Assembly: GCA_051967755.1 (NCBI GenBank)
Contig: JBQDYD010000002.1
Span: forward strand, 372,001 to 436,000
Origin: UBA1672 sp051967755
GTDB taxonomy: Bacteria > Pseudomonadota > Alphaproteobacteria > Micavibrionales > Micavibrionaceae
Length of the DNA stretch: 64,000 nucleotides
Reading direction: 5' to 3'
The stretch's first letter is position 1; each line of letters opens with the position of its first letter. The notes beneath the pieces were generated by a model. That model was not told where the DNA came from. It searched no databases and worked only from the letters and a program-made list of their open reading frames with translations. Below, piece after piece: positions 36,168-43,570 of the stretch. A program made the translations under genes and the position numbers.

Positions 36168-36171
36168 AGGA

Positions 36172-36732
36172 TTAGTCCTCTTCGATGCGGGCTTTCATTT
36201 CAGGGCCGAGCCAATCATCAACCCCCTCAATTTTGGTTTTGATGCCACCGTTTTTATCGATAATCAAGGTCTCGGGGTATTTTGTGATCTCTAGCATGTC
36301 TTTGGAAATGGCCTTATCTTTATCATGCGCAAAATAGACATTTTTAAGGGCGATATTTTCCTGTACGTCTGCGGGCAGGCCGTTTAGGAACTTGCCGATC
36401 GGCTCCGGCTGATCATCAACCGACAGGCCGATAAACACCATGTCATCGGGTGATCTACGCGCCAGTTCCACCAATTGCGGGATTTCGAAAATACAGGGTG
36501 GGCACCATGTTGCCCAAACATTCACCATCACCATTTTCCCTTTGAAATCAGAAAGTTTATGCTCCATCCCGTTTAAATCGGTAAAGGTGAAGTCAGGCGC
36601 TTGCGGGCGTGTGCTCACGACTTTTTTCTCGGCTGCGGGTACGGGCTCTCCCGCGGGCGGGGCAATCACATCCCAAAACGCAAAGCTCAGCCCAATGGCA
36701 ATTCCGATAACCAGAATAATCAGTTTTTGCAT
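36172..36732 (-). CDS. TlpA/ResA-like membrane-anchored thioredoxin
   Basis: A 186-aa protein. Start ATG 36732 is preferred over 36750 because GGGAGGA lies 7 nt before it. One N-terminal anchor, then a thioredoxin-like domain with the redox motif WCPPC in VWATWCPPC and the cis-Pro region ITKYPETLIID. It is expected to act as a periplasmic thiol reductase, for example in cytochrome c maturation; no heme gene is nearby. Confidence 0.88.
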   Translation of the reverse strand: MQKLIILVIGIAIGLSFAFWDVIAPPAGEPVPAAEKKVVSTRPQAPDFTFTDLNGMEHKLSDFKGKMVMVNVWATWCPPCIFEIPQLVELARRSPDDMVFIGLSVDDQPEPIGKFLNGLPADVQENIALKNVYFAHDKDKAISKDMLEITKYPETLIIDKNGGIKTKIEGVDDWLGPEMKARIEED

Positions 36733-36833
36733 GATTCTATCCTCCCGCATCTATCCTTTAGTTCATATCATTTTACGCCGATCAAAAAAAATCACCAGTG
36801 TAAAATCACGGTTTTTGTGTTAAGAGCAGGATT

Positions 36834-37064
36834 ATGGACACAGAAAAAATTATCGATATTGAGACCACGCTCGCGCATCATGAACAGCAAATCGCGGAGA
36901 TGAGCACGATTATCACCGACCAATGGAGGGAGATTGAGGCGCTAAAGCGGAAATTATCACGCACATTGGATAAGATTGACCAGCTTGCGCATGACACCAA
37001 AAGCGACGGGGAGGGACTCAGCACGTTAGAGCAAGCCGCCCGCGACAAACCCCCGCATTATTAA
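36834..37064 (+). CDS. slyX: SlyX family protein
   Basis: A 76-aa acidic coiled-coil protein with the SlyX pattern: ETLAHHEQQI-type opening, heptads to about residue 55 and the conserved C-terminal PPHY. The function of SlyX is unknown. A GCAGG precedes the ATG closely. It is followed 14 nt later by the secreted-protein gene. Confidence 0.85.
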   Translation: MDTEKIIDIETTLAHHEQQIAEMSTIITDQWREIEALKRKLSRTLDKIDQLAHDTKSDGEGLSTLEQAARDKPPHY

Positions 37065-37078
37065 TAGGTGCGTTTGGC

Positions 37079-37894
37079 ATGAAGGTGATTTTATATATTT
37101 TAGGATTGGTTGTTTTTCTTAACTCGCCCGTTTTTGCAGGGGAGTTAGAGGATGCGTGCGAGAAATATAACGTAGAATCTAACGATAAATACGAAGTTGT
37201 GTACGGCACGGTTCTTAGAGTAGGGCATGAACGTTTAAGCGAAGTCAATTGTAGTGACCCTGATATACAATGCACTGCAGAAGATAAAAAAGCCCCTTTT
37301 TACGCCTTGATGAAGCCTTTGGGCGCAGATGATTTTGAGGGTTACTTTGTAATCTATACGCATCCAGAATTTAAATTATACACTATTCATGCAACTATGA
37401 TTATGGGAAGTAGTTATGGGCTGTGTGTTAAGAAAACCAATAATCATGAACTTATAAAAAATGAAGAGCTTTCGAAAATAACTGCAGACAGGGATGTATA
37501 CATATACGACAAGAAGATTGCTATTGAGAAGCTTGACCTAAAAAAACAATGTTCAACACTCAATGTTACCACTACGAGAAAATATCAGTATGTTACAGGA
37601 AAAGCATTAAAGTCAGGAATAGTAAGTAGCCCCGCTGATTGTTTTAACCCCACTGGGACATGCGCAGCTTTTATGAGCAAGCGTGCTATGTACTTAAATA
37701 TTGAGCTTAGCAATAATGAAAAAATTGGTGCTGTAAAGCGAGATCATCGTGGAAACTTAGCTTCTCGGAGAGACTACTTTGAAACAGGGCGATCTTATGA
37801 GTTTTGTCTTGAACGTCATTACGAACAAAACAAAAAAGGCAAAGTTGATGAGTGGTATGGCCTGAATTTTAATTTAATAAATCCATTAGATTAA
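37079..37894 (+). CDS. Hypothetical exported protein with two tandem Cys-containing domains
   Basis: A 271-aa protein with a signal peptide (1-20, cleavage FAG). The mature part contains two related domains. Domain A has KYEVVYGTVL, NCSDPDIQC and SSYGLCVKK. Domain B has KYQYVTGKAL, DCFNPTGTC and RSYEFCLER. Each starts with a Cys just upstream, so four Cys recur in the same order. The gene is more AT-rich than its neighbours. No family recognised. Its stop abuts the convergent dusB stop. Confidence 0.7.
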   Translation: MKVILYILGLVVFLNSPVFAGELEDACEKYNVESNDKYEVVYGTVLRVGHERLSEVNCSDPDIQCTAEDKKAPFYALMKPLGADDFEGYFVIYTHPEFKLYTIHATMIMGSSYGLCVKKTNNHELIKNEELSKITADRDVYIYDKKIAIEKLDLKKQCSTLNVTTTRKYQYVTGKALKSGIVSSPADCFNPTGTCAAFMSKRAMYLNIELSNNEKIGAVKRDHRGNLASRRDYFETGRSYEFCLERHYEQNKKGKVDEWYGLNFNLINPLD

Positions 37895-38875
37895 TCACGC
37901 CGCCTGAGGGCGGGGAATAAAGAAATCAAACAGGCGCGCTTTGACTTCATTCGGATCACGGAGTGTATTGAGCTCTGCCCTGAAGTTTGCCGCGCCGTCA
38001 ATCCCGCCGCAATACCACGCCAAATGTTTACGGGCAAAGGGCACGCCTTTACGCTCTCCGTAATACTCTAAAATATGATCGTAATGCGTCAGAATGATAT
38101 AGAGCTTTTCCTCCGCGCATGGCTCTGCGCCGATTACACCCGTTTTCATGTAATCCATCACTTGTTTGAGCAGCCACGGTTTCCCCTGACAGCCACGGCC
38201 GATCATTACACCATCCGCGCCAGAGGCATCAAGGGCGTGAATGGCATCCTCAGGGGAATTGATATCACCATTGACAATGACGGGAATATCAACCGCGTCT
38301 TTTACGCGCCTAACCGCCGCCCAATCGGCCGTGCCAGTATAGCGTTGTTCGCGCGTGCGGCCATGCACGGTGACCATCTTAATCCCTACATCTTGTGCCT
38401 TTTTCGCCAAAGATGGGGCGTTGTGATTTTCATTACACCAGCCAAGACGCATTTTCACCGTAACGGGCACGGTGACCGCGCGGGCAGTGGCGGCCATAAT
38501 CTCGGTGGCCAGTGCCTCGTCTTGCATCAGGGCGGAGCCTGCCATCTTTTTGACGACCTTTTTCACGGGACAGCCAAAGTTGATATCGATAATCGCCGCG
38601 CCGCGATCAACATTCATTTGCGCGGCCTGCGCCATCACATCAGGATCACACCCCGCCAGTTGCACTGCCATCGGGAATTCCTCGGCGTAATTCTCATTCA
38701 TTTTCAGGGAACGGCTGGTTTCCTGTATCATTTCACGGCTGGCGATCATTTCAGAAAACACCAAGCCCGCGCCATAGGATTTGACCAGGCGGCGAAAGGG
38801 TAGGTCGGTAATGCCCGACATAGGTGCCAGAAAGACCGGATCATCGATCTTGATATTATCTAATGAAAACGACAT
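37895..38875 (-). CDS. dusB: tRNA-dihydrouridine synthase B
   Basis: A 326-aa FMN-dependent TIM-barrel enzyme that reduces uridine in tRNA. Motifs: APMSGITDLPFRRL, INFGCPVKKV with the catalytic Cys region, VKMRLGW, VHGRTREQRY, NGDINSPEDA and GADGVMIGRG. The length is usual for DusB. It is 3 nt downstream of the FAD-linked dehydrogenase gene and probably co-transcribed with it. Confidence 0.93.
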   Translation of the reverse strand: MSFSLDNIKIDDPVFLAPMSGITDLPFRRLVKSYGAGLVFSEMIASREMIQETSRSLKMNENYAEEFPMAVQLAGCDPDVMAQAAQMNVDRGAAIIDINFGCPVKKVVKKMAGSALMQDEALATEIMAATARAVTVPVTVKMRLGWCNENHNAPSLAKKAQDVGIKMVTVHGRTREQRYTGTADWAAVRRVKDAVDIPVIVNGDINSPEDAIHALDASGADGVMIGRGCQGKPWLLKQVMDYMKTGVIGAEPCAEEKLYIILTHYDHILEYYGERKGVPFARKHLAWYCGGIDGAANFRAELNTLRDPNEVKARLFDFFIPRPQAA

Positions 38876-38878
38876 GTT

Positions 38879-40330
38879 TTACACTTTCACAACGCCCGTT
38901 TCGATCGGGGCAATGGCCCCTTTGATCACGCGGGTGATTTCTTTTACATCTGCGGGAGTGTATTTATCATAAAACGCTTGGTTTTTTCTACCTAAACCGT
39001 GTTCGGCGCTGTAACTGCCGCCGAATTTCGTCACGGCAATCTCTGTTACCCATGCGCGTAAGGCCTCTTCGTAGCCGTGCACTTTGGTTTTTGAGGTTTT
39101 CTTTTGTGCGACCAGATTGAAATGCACCGCGCCATCACCGATATGGCCGAAATCACAAATGGTAAGCTCTGGGTATTCTTCGGCGAGCGCATCTTCCATA
39201 TATCTTAGGAACTCTGCGACCTTGCCGCGGGTGAAGGACAGGTCAAAGGCATAAAGCGCGCCTGATTTTTGAACCCCCTCTGACAGGGCATGACGAAACG
39301 GCCAGAGCTTTTCAGGTGGGCCGATGATTGCATTTTCTAATGGGGCGCTGGATTCTTCCCAAATTTCCTCAAGAATGCTCTCCAAAACATCATCAAGGCT
39401 TTGTTCTTTCTCGCGCTTTGGCCAATCACGGGTGAGTTCTAGCAGGATTGCGTAATCAGGGACGGGGTCTTGTCCAAATGGTGATTGAATGGATGGTGTA
39501 TGCGCCAATGCGGCCTTCATGGCGTTGCCTGACATGCCTTCAAACGCGCTAAGGTAAACACCGCATTTTTTCTCTAATGTCGTAAGCAGGGCGTTGATGT
39601 CTTCGATTTTATGCGGGATCAGAATGGCCGTTGCCATCTGTGCAGGGGCAGGGGATAGGCGTAAAACGGCTTCGGTGATGACGCCGAAAATGCCGTTCGT
39701 TCCGATAAAGAGCTGTTTCGTATCCAGCCCTGTATTATTTTTATGCAGCGGGATCATTGTATCAATCACCGTGCCTTGTTTATCGGCGAGTACGGCCTTC
39801 ACGCCCATAACATGTTCACGCACACCGCGATATTTTAAAAATCGTGATCCGCCTGTATTGGTTGCGATCATTCCGCCGATGCACGGATCGGCGCTCAGGT
39901 CGATCGGAAAACATAGATGGTATTCTTCTAACGCCTCATTAAGGGCAGATAAGCGTACGCCTGCCTCAACATGAATGGAGCCATTGATTGTATCAATCTT
40001 ATGGATGTTGTTCATGCGCTCTAATGTCAGAACAACCTGTGTGCCGCTCTCATCAGGTGATGATGCCGCGACAAGGCCTGTGTTGCCGGATTGCGGGATA
40101 ATGTGAATTTTCTTACGCGCGCAATAAGAGATAATTTTGGAAACGGTTTCTGTGTCGCGCGGGCGAAGCACAGCTGCCGCTTTACCCTTATCCCCGCGCC
40201 ACCCGTGTACATATGGTGCCATATCCTTCTCATCTGTCAGGACACCGTTGTCCCCCAGCCATCCTTGAAAGATATTTAGGTCGTGCGTATTCATGCCGAC
40301 ATAATAATCGCTGGGGGATATAAAATCCAT
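38879..40330 (-). CDS. FAD-linked oxidoreductase, D-2-hydroxyglutarate/glycolate/lactate dehydrogenase-like
   Basis: A 483-aa flavoprotein. The PCMH-type FAD-binding domain (about 45-225) has IIPQSGNTGLV and CIGGMIATNTGGSRFLKYRG. The C-terminal domain (about 230-480) has GHIGDGAVHFN and SAEHGLGRKN, the metal/substrate motifs of the GlcD/D2HGDH group. A role in oxidising the D-2-hydroxyglutarate made by HglS is attractive but inferred; D-lactate or glycolate is possible. ATG 40294 is an alternative start. Confidence 0.85.
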   Translation of the reverse strand: MDFISPSDYYVGMNTHDLNIFQGWLGDNGVLTDEKDMAPYVHGWRGDKGKAAAVLRPRDTETVSKIISYCARKKIHIIPQSGNTGLVAASSPDESGTQVVLTLERMNNIHKIDTINGSIHVEAGVRLSALNEALEEYHLCFPIDLSADPCIGGMIATNTGGSRFLKYRGVREHVMGVKAVLADKQGTVIDTMIPLHKNNTGLDTKQLFIGTNGIFGVITEAVLRLSPAPAQMATAILIPHKIEDINALLTTLEKKCGVYLSAFEGMSGNAMKAALAHTPSIQSPFGQDPVPDYAILLELTRDWPKREKEQSLDDVLESILEEIWEESSAPLENAIIGPPEKLWPFRHALSEGVQKSGALYAFDLSFTRGKVAEFLRYMEDALAEEYPELTICDFGHIGDGAVHFNLVAQKKTSKTKVHGYEEALRAWVTEIAVTKFGGSYSAEHGLGRKNQAFYDKYTPADVKEITRVIKGAIAPIETGVVKV

Positions 40331-40374
40331 AAAATATCAAAGTGATAGCAGGGATTTCTGTGATTTATATTTTT

Positions 40375-40500
40375 TATAATTCTGACTATCGTCGTAATCG
40401 CGGCTATGGTATGTTCTTCTTCGTGTGTGAACCGTGGTGAGATAGTCGATCTCTTGAGTCAGCTAAAAGGGTTATCCTCCTTTTAGCTGTTTCATTTTCT
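40375..40500 (+). ncRNA. Candidate small RNA
   Basis: In the 141-bp gap after the FAD-oxidase gene, a TATAAT (40375-40380) is followed by a segment with pairing ends, GACTATC (40384-40390) with GATAGTC (40441-40447), then an 11-bp terminator hairpin with a T-rich tail (40460-40500). No plus-strand protein gene exists that this terminator could serve. The -35 box is poor. The 3' end is antisense to the last codons of msrA. Confidence 0.35.
40460..40500 (+). terminator. Rho-independent terminator, plus strand, overlapping the msrA 3' end
   Basis: Eleven-bp stem CAGCTAAAAGG / CCTTTTAGCTG (40460-40470 with 40479-40489), 8-nt loop, then TTTCATTTTCTTTTT. The minus-strand side lacks a U-run, so it is oriented for plus-strand transcription. 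Confidence 0.6.
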
Positions 40501-41131
40501 TTTTAAAGAATACGCGCGGATGGATTTCTCCGTTCTTTTCTTCGTATTTCTCGTAATATTGTTGGTGGTATCCTTCTGCTTCCCAGAATTTTACGGCAGG
40601 GCCTAGTTTTGTAACAACTTTTGCGCCGTACACATTGCGGTTATCGACATCTTTTATCAGCTGCTCTGCGATCTTTTTCTGCTCTTCATTATGATAGAAA
40701 ATCTCTGATCGGTACTGTGTGCCGACATCGACGCCCTGACGGTTTAATTGTGTTGGGTCATGGGCTTTGGTAAGGAAATATTCAATAATCTGCTTATATG
40801 AGATTTTTTTCGGGTTGTATGTGATTTCAACGGCCTCTGCGTGCCCGGTTTGCCCTGTGGTTATATCCTCATATGTGGGGTTCTCCAGCGCGCCGCCTGT
40901 ATAACCGACGCGGGTGTATAATACCCCGTCAATAACGCGAAATTCGCTCTCGACGCACCAAAAACATCCGCCTGCAACCGTTGCAACGGGATAGCTTTCG
41001 GGCTTTTCCTGCATCAGGCTGTTGCTCTTTGTCTCTAATGTGCCCTCTATCGCGTAGGATGGCGGGTTAACGGAAAAAAAGACTAGGGCGATTGCACCTA
41101 TGCAGATTATAATCAGTGATAGAAGGCGCAT
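40472..41131 (-). CDS. msrA: Peptide-methionine (S)-S-oxide reductase MsrA, exported or anchored
   Basis: A 219-aa protein. Residues 1-27 are a signal or anchor segment, so it acts outside the cytoplasm. The catalytic motif GGCFWCVESEF, then VGYTGG, EDITTGQTGHAEAVEI-type region and GTQYRSEIFY are the MsrA signatures. It repairs oxidised methionine in periplasmic proteins. No msrB nearby. The coding end overlaps a plus-strand terminator. Confidence 0.93.
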   Translation of the reverse strand: MRLLSLIIICIGAIALVFFSVNPPSYAIEGTLETKSNSLMQEKPESYPVATVAGGCFWCVESEFRVIDGVLYTRVGYTGGALENPTYEDITTGQTGHAEAVEITYNPKKISYKQIIEYFLTKAHDPTQLNRQGVDVGTQYRSEIFYHNEEQKKIAEQLIKDVDNRNVYGAKVVTKLGPAVKFWEAEGYHQQYYEKYEEKNGEIHPRVFFKKKMKQLKGG

Positions 41132-41222
41132 GAAAATCCTTTCGTGTTATTGCGTTAGCATAGCTCTGTGTAATATTATTTCTGTATGCTTCTATTAAGT
41201 ATATTCGTAAGGAATGGCAAAA

Positions 41223-41954
41223 ATGTTTCTTTGGAATAAAAAACCGCTTCATTATGGGGATCGCCCTGCAGGCGTAGAGCCCTATATGATTTTGATACAT
41301 TATACCGGTATGGAAACGATGGAAGCCGCAAAAGATCGGCTTACTGACCCGGAAAGTCAGGTGAGTGCGCATTATCTGATTGATGAAGACGGTACTGTGT
41401 TTGATTTGGTTCCTGAGGATAAGCGCGCATGGCATGCGGGGGTATCCTATTGGGATCATGAGGCGGATATAAACTCGGTATCGATCGGCATAGAGCTTGT
41501 AAACCCTGGGCATGAGTTTGGCTATCGCCCGTTTCCGCAAGATCAGATGCATGCGCTGGCTTGTTTGTGCGAGGAAATAATGGAGCGTCATGACATCACG
41601 CATGTGCTTGGCCATTCCGATGTCGCGCCGGAGCGAAAAAAAGATCCGGGTGAAATATTCGAATGGAAGTGGTTGTCGGAAAAGGGGATTGGTTTGTGGC
41701 CAGACCCGACGGAAGATGAGTTTGAGCGGGCAAAAGACATCGCGCGTCGTGATTATGATGCAGAGAAATTATTTTCTGCCTATGGCTATAATCCGATGGC
41801 GGCATATATGGATGTTATCACCGCATTCCACAGGCATTATCTGCCTGAAACATTTTTGGCAGAAACGGAGGCAACGGTTCATGTTGAAACTGTGGCCAGG
41901 TTATTGTCTCTTATTCGTCAGAAGAAAGCCTTGTTGGCAGAGCGTGATCTTTAG
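41223..41954 (+). CDS. N-acetylmuramoyl-L-alanine amidase (AmpD-like)
   Basis: A 243-aa zinc amidase. ATG 41223 is chosen because AAGGA ends 9 nt before it; the ATG 41214 directly abuts that site. Zinc ligands are visible in LIHYTG (first His), GHSDVAPERKKDPG (second His and Asp) and the AHYLIDEDGTV segment. It has no signal peptide, so it likely recycles anhydro-muropeptides in the cytoplasm as AmpD does. The extended C-terminus (about 175-243) is helical. rnpB follows. Confidence 0.88.
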   Translation: MFLWNKKPLHYGDRPAGVEPYMILIHYTGMETMEAAKDRLTDPESQVSAHYLIDEDGTVFDLVPEDKRAWHAGVSYWDHEADINSVSIGIELVNPGHEFGYRPFPQDQMHALACLCEEIMERHDITHVLGHSDVAPERKKDPGEIFEWKWLSEKGIGLWPDPTEDEFERAKDIARRDYDAEKLFSAYGYNPMAAYMDVITAFHRHYLPETFLAETEATVHVETVARLLSLIRQKKALLAERDL

Positions 41955-42004
41955 AGTGTGAAATTTCTTGATTTTTAGCTTGGTTTTGGAGCATTGTGGC
42001 GCCC

Positions 42005-42392
42005 ATAGTCGAAGAAATCGGATGGCCGCTTGCGTTTTTGCGTGAGAGGAAAGTCCGGGCTTCACGGGAAAGCGGCGCCGGATAACGTCCGGACAGGGCC
42101 TTTGGGCTTTGATGGAAAGTGCTGAAGAAATTTAAACTACCTCTTTTTCGGAAGGGGAAAAGGTGAGAAGGTGCGGTAAGAGCGCACCGCGAAGTCGGTA
42201 ACGGCTTTGGCAAAGGCAAACCCCGCCGGAAGCAAGACCAAATAGGAACCTCGCGCCCTTTGGGCAGGTGTTTTTCCGCATCGATGGTTCGGGTAGGTCG
42301 CATGAAAGGTTTGGTAACAAATCTTCCAGATGAATGGTCATCACCTGCTTTGCAGGGACAGAACCCGGCTTATAGATTTCTTCGACTAATTT
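42005..42392 (+). ncRNA. rnpB: RNase P RNA (type A)
   Basis: The universal P4 strands are present: GAGGAAAGTCCGGGC (42046-42060) and ACAGAACCCGGCTTA (42358-42372). The ends pair in a 13-bp P1 helix, AGTCGAAGAAATC (42007-42019) with GATTTCTTCGACT (42375-42387), followed by ATTTTTTCTT, which sets the 3' end. It is the catalytic RNA for tRNA 5' maturation. The open frames across it on both strands are not genes. Confidence 0.95.
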
Positions 42393-42485
42393 TTTCTTAT
42401 AGAAATCGCGAAATTTTGTTTCTGAATTATTTATGCACTTTTATGCATATTATATGATTATGTAAAACATATCTAAGAATGTAAA

Positions 42486-42511
42486 AAACCGCCGAATTTC
42501 TTCGGCGGTTT
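42486..42511 (-). terminator. Rho-independent terminator of the 31-aa membrane peptide gene
   Basis: Perfect 11-bp stem AAACCGCCGAA / TTCGGCGGTTT, 4-nt loop. On the minus strand the second arm runs into TTTTTT; on the plus strand the tail is only CTCTCTATTTT. It lies 85 nt after the small gene's stop. Confidence 0.8.
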
Positions 42512-42595
42512 CTCTCTATTTTAAATGAGCTTGTTCTTGATTTTGAAATAAGAGAAACCTAAATACGCAAAATAATGCAGTAATATCAATAAGTT

Positions 42596-42691
42596 TCACT
42601 CTTTGTGGCTCAAATAATATGTATACAGGATAGTTCCTGTAAAGAGGCCACCGTTCAAAGCCAAAACAAACATTAGTAGAGTTACTAACAT
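42596..42691 (-). CDS. 31-aa single-span membrane peptide
   Basis: ATG at 42691 has a strong GGGGAG ribosome site about 8 nt upstream. The frame encodes 31 residues (begins MLVTLLMFVLALNGG, ends YYLSHKE): one hydrophobic helix and a short charged tail. A TATAAA lies about 33 nt upstream and a strong terminator lies downstream on the same strand, giving a self-contained unit. The overlapping 77-codon frame on this strand has no membrane pattern or ribosome site. No family recognised. Confidence 0.6.
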   Translation of the reverse strand: MLVTLLMFVLALNGGLFTGTILYTYYLSHKE

Positions 42692-42849
42692 TGTTTTTCT
42701 CCCCACACACGTCTGTAACAATGTTTATAGTGTGATTAATAACTAGCATCGTGTTTCGTAAAATACAAGAAATTTTTTGTTGTGTTTATAGTGCCTTAGC
42801 GCTAAAGCGCGGAATATAAGGGGTTTTGAATATAAAATTTTTTATAAGC

Positions 42850-42873
42850 AGTGCATTTTTTATGCACTTTTTA
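42850..42873 (+). terminator. Terminator-like hairpin upstream of the dcw cluster
   Basis: Seven-bp stem AGTGCAT / ATGCACT (42850-42856 with 42862-42868) with a TTTTT loop and a TTTTAT tail. It could insulate mraZ from upstream transcription. Confidence 0.4.
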
Positions 42874-43002
42874 TGGTTTGCGCGGGTATTTTCTATTGTA
42901 TCCACAGCGATGTTGCGTGTTATCCCCAAATTAACCCACATTTCTGCGTGTGTGGTGGCGCGGAAAAATGTTTATTTTTGAGGATATTAGGCGGCGTTCT
43001 TA

Positions 43003-43032
43003 TTGACGATCCAGTGGTTCCCATGGTATCCC
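43003..43032 (+). promoter_or_regulatory. Putative mraZ (dcw) promoter
   Basis: TTGACG (43003-43008), 18-nt spacer, TATCCC (43027-43032), about 80 bp before the mraZ ATG. The -10 region lies inside the MraZ repeats. Confidence 0.45.
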
Positions 43033-43054
43033 ATATATATCCATGTATTCCCAT
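43018..43054. promoter_or_regulatory. MraZ operator: four direct repeats at 10-bp spacing
   Basis: CCCAT at 43020, 43030 and 43050 and TCCAT at 43040 are exactly 10 bp apart. On the other strand they read ATGGG, matching the TGGGN repeats with 5-bp spacers bound by MraZ in other bacteria. A degenerate fifth unit (TCCAG) is at 43010. This indicates autoregulation of the dcw operon. Confidence 0.75.
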
Positions 43055-43111
43055 GATTGGGCGTGGTTTGCATTGTGTTCGCGTTTGTTCGGGCGTTTTC
43101 TTGAGGGTTTA

Positions 43112-43570
43112 ATGGCGTTATTTCTATCAACCTATACAAACAGGATTGATAAAAAGGGGAGGGTTTCTCTGCCTGCGCCGTTTCGTGCTGCCTTGGGGGA
43201 TCGTATCTCGCAAGGGGTTGTTGTGTTTCAGGCGCATCGCCATGATTGCCTTGAGGGGTTTGACTGGGCGAAGATGGATGAGCTTGGTGATCGCATGGAT
43301 CATTATGATTTATTTTCCGCAGAGCAAGATGATCTCGCCACAACGATTTTTGGTGAAAGCGTTCAGCTTTTCTGCGATGCGGATGGCCGTATTTCGCTTC
43401 CTGCTGATCTTACGGCAGCGGCGCATATTACCGATCAGGCCACCTTCGTCGGGTTGGGGCGTAAATTTCAAATTTGGTCGCCTGAGTTATTTGCGGCGCG
43501 CAAGAGTGCGGCGCGCGGCGCGGTTATGGAGCAAAAACTTACTATTCCAAAAAATAGCGGGGAGGGGTGA
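43112..43570 (+). CDS. mraZ: Transcriptional regulator MraZ
   Basis: A 152-aa protein with two MraZ/AbrB-like halves (RIDKKGRVSLPAPFR and the later DADGRISLPADL). ATG 43112 follows GAGGG; the upstream in-frame ATG at 43043 lies inside the operator. It binds its own promoter and heads the dcw cluster. Its stop overlaps the rsmH start (TGATG). Confidence 0.95.
   Translation: MALFLSTYTNRIDKKGRVSLPAPFRAALGDRISQGVVVFQAHRHDCLEGFDWAKMDELGDRMDHYDLFSAEQDDLATTIFGESVQLFCDADGRISLPADLTAAAHITDQATFVGLGRKFQIWSPELFAARKSAARGAVMEQKLTIPKNSGEG

Larger units (their letters stand above)
42393..43111. other. Long AT-rich intergenic region between rnpB and mraZ
   Basis: Holds one small minus-strand gene (42596-42691) with its terminator, a plus-strand terminator-like hairpin, three DnaA-box-like 9-mers (42898-42940) and the mraZ promoter/operator. 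Nothing else convincing was seen. Confidence 0.7.

Noticed and set aside
38075..38803. Plus-strand 242-codon open frame
   Set aside because: Antisense to dusB; His/Arg-rich shadow without family features.
41911..42457. Open frames on both strands across 41.9-42.5 kb
   Set aside because: They overlie the RNase P RNA, whose conserved P4 strands and P1 pairing explain the sequence.
42516..42749. 77-codon minus-strand frame
   Set aside because: No ribosome site and no recognisable composition; the overlapping 31-aa frame has a strong ribosome site and a membrane helix.
42392..43111. Replication origin
   Set aside because: Only three imperfect DnaA-like boxes and no dnaA, dnaN, parAB or hemE neighbours.
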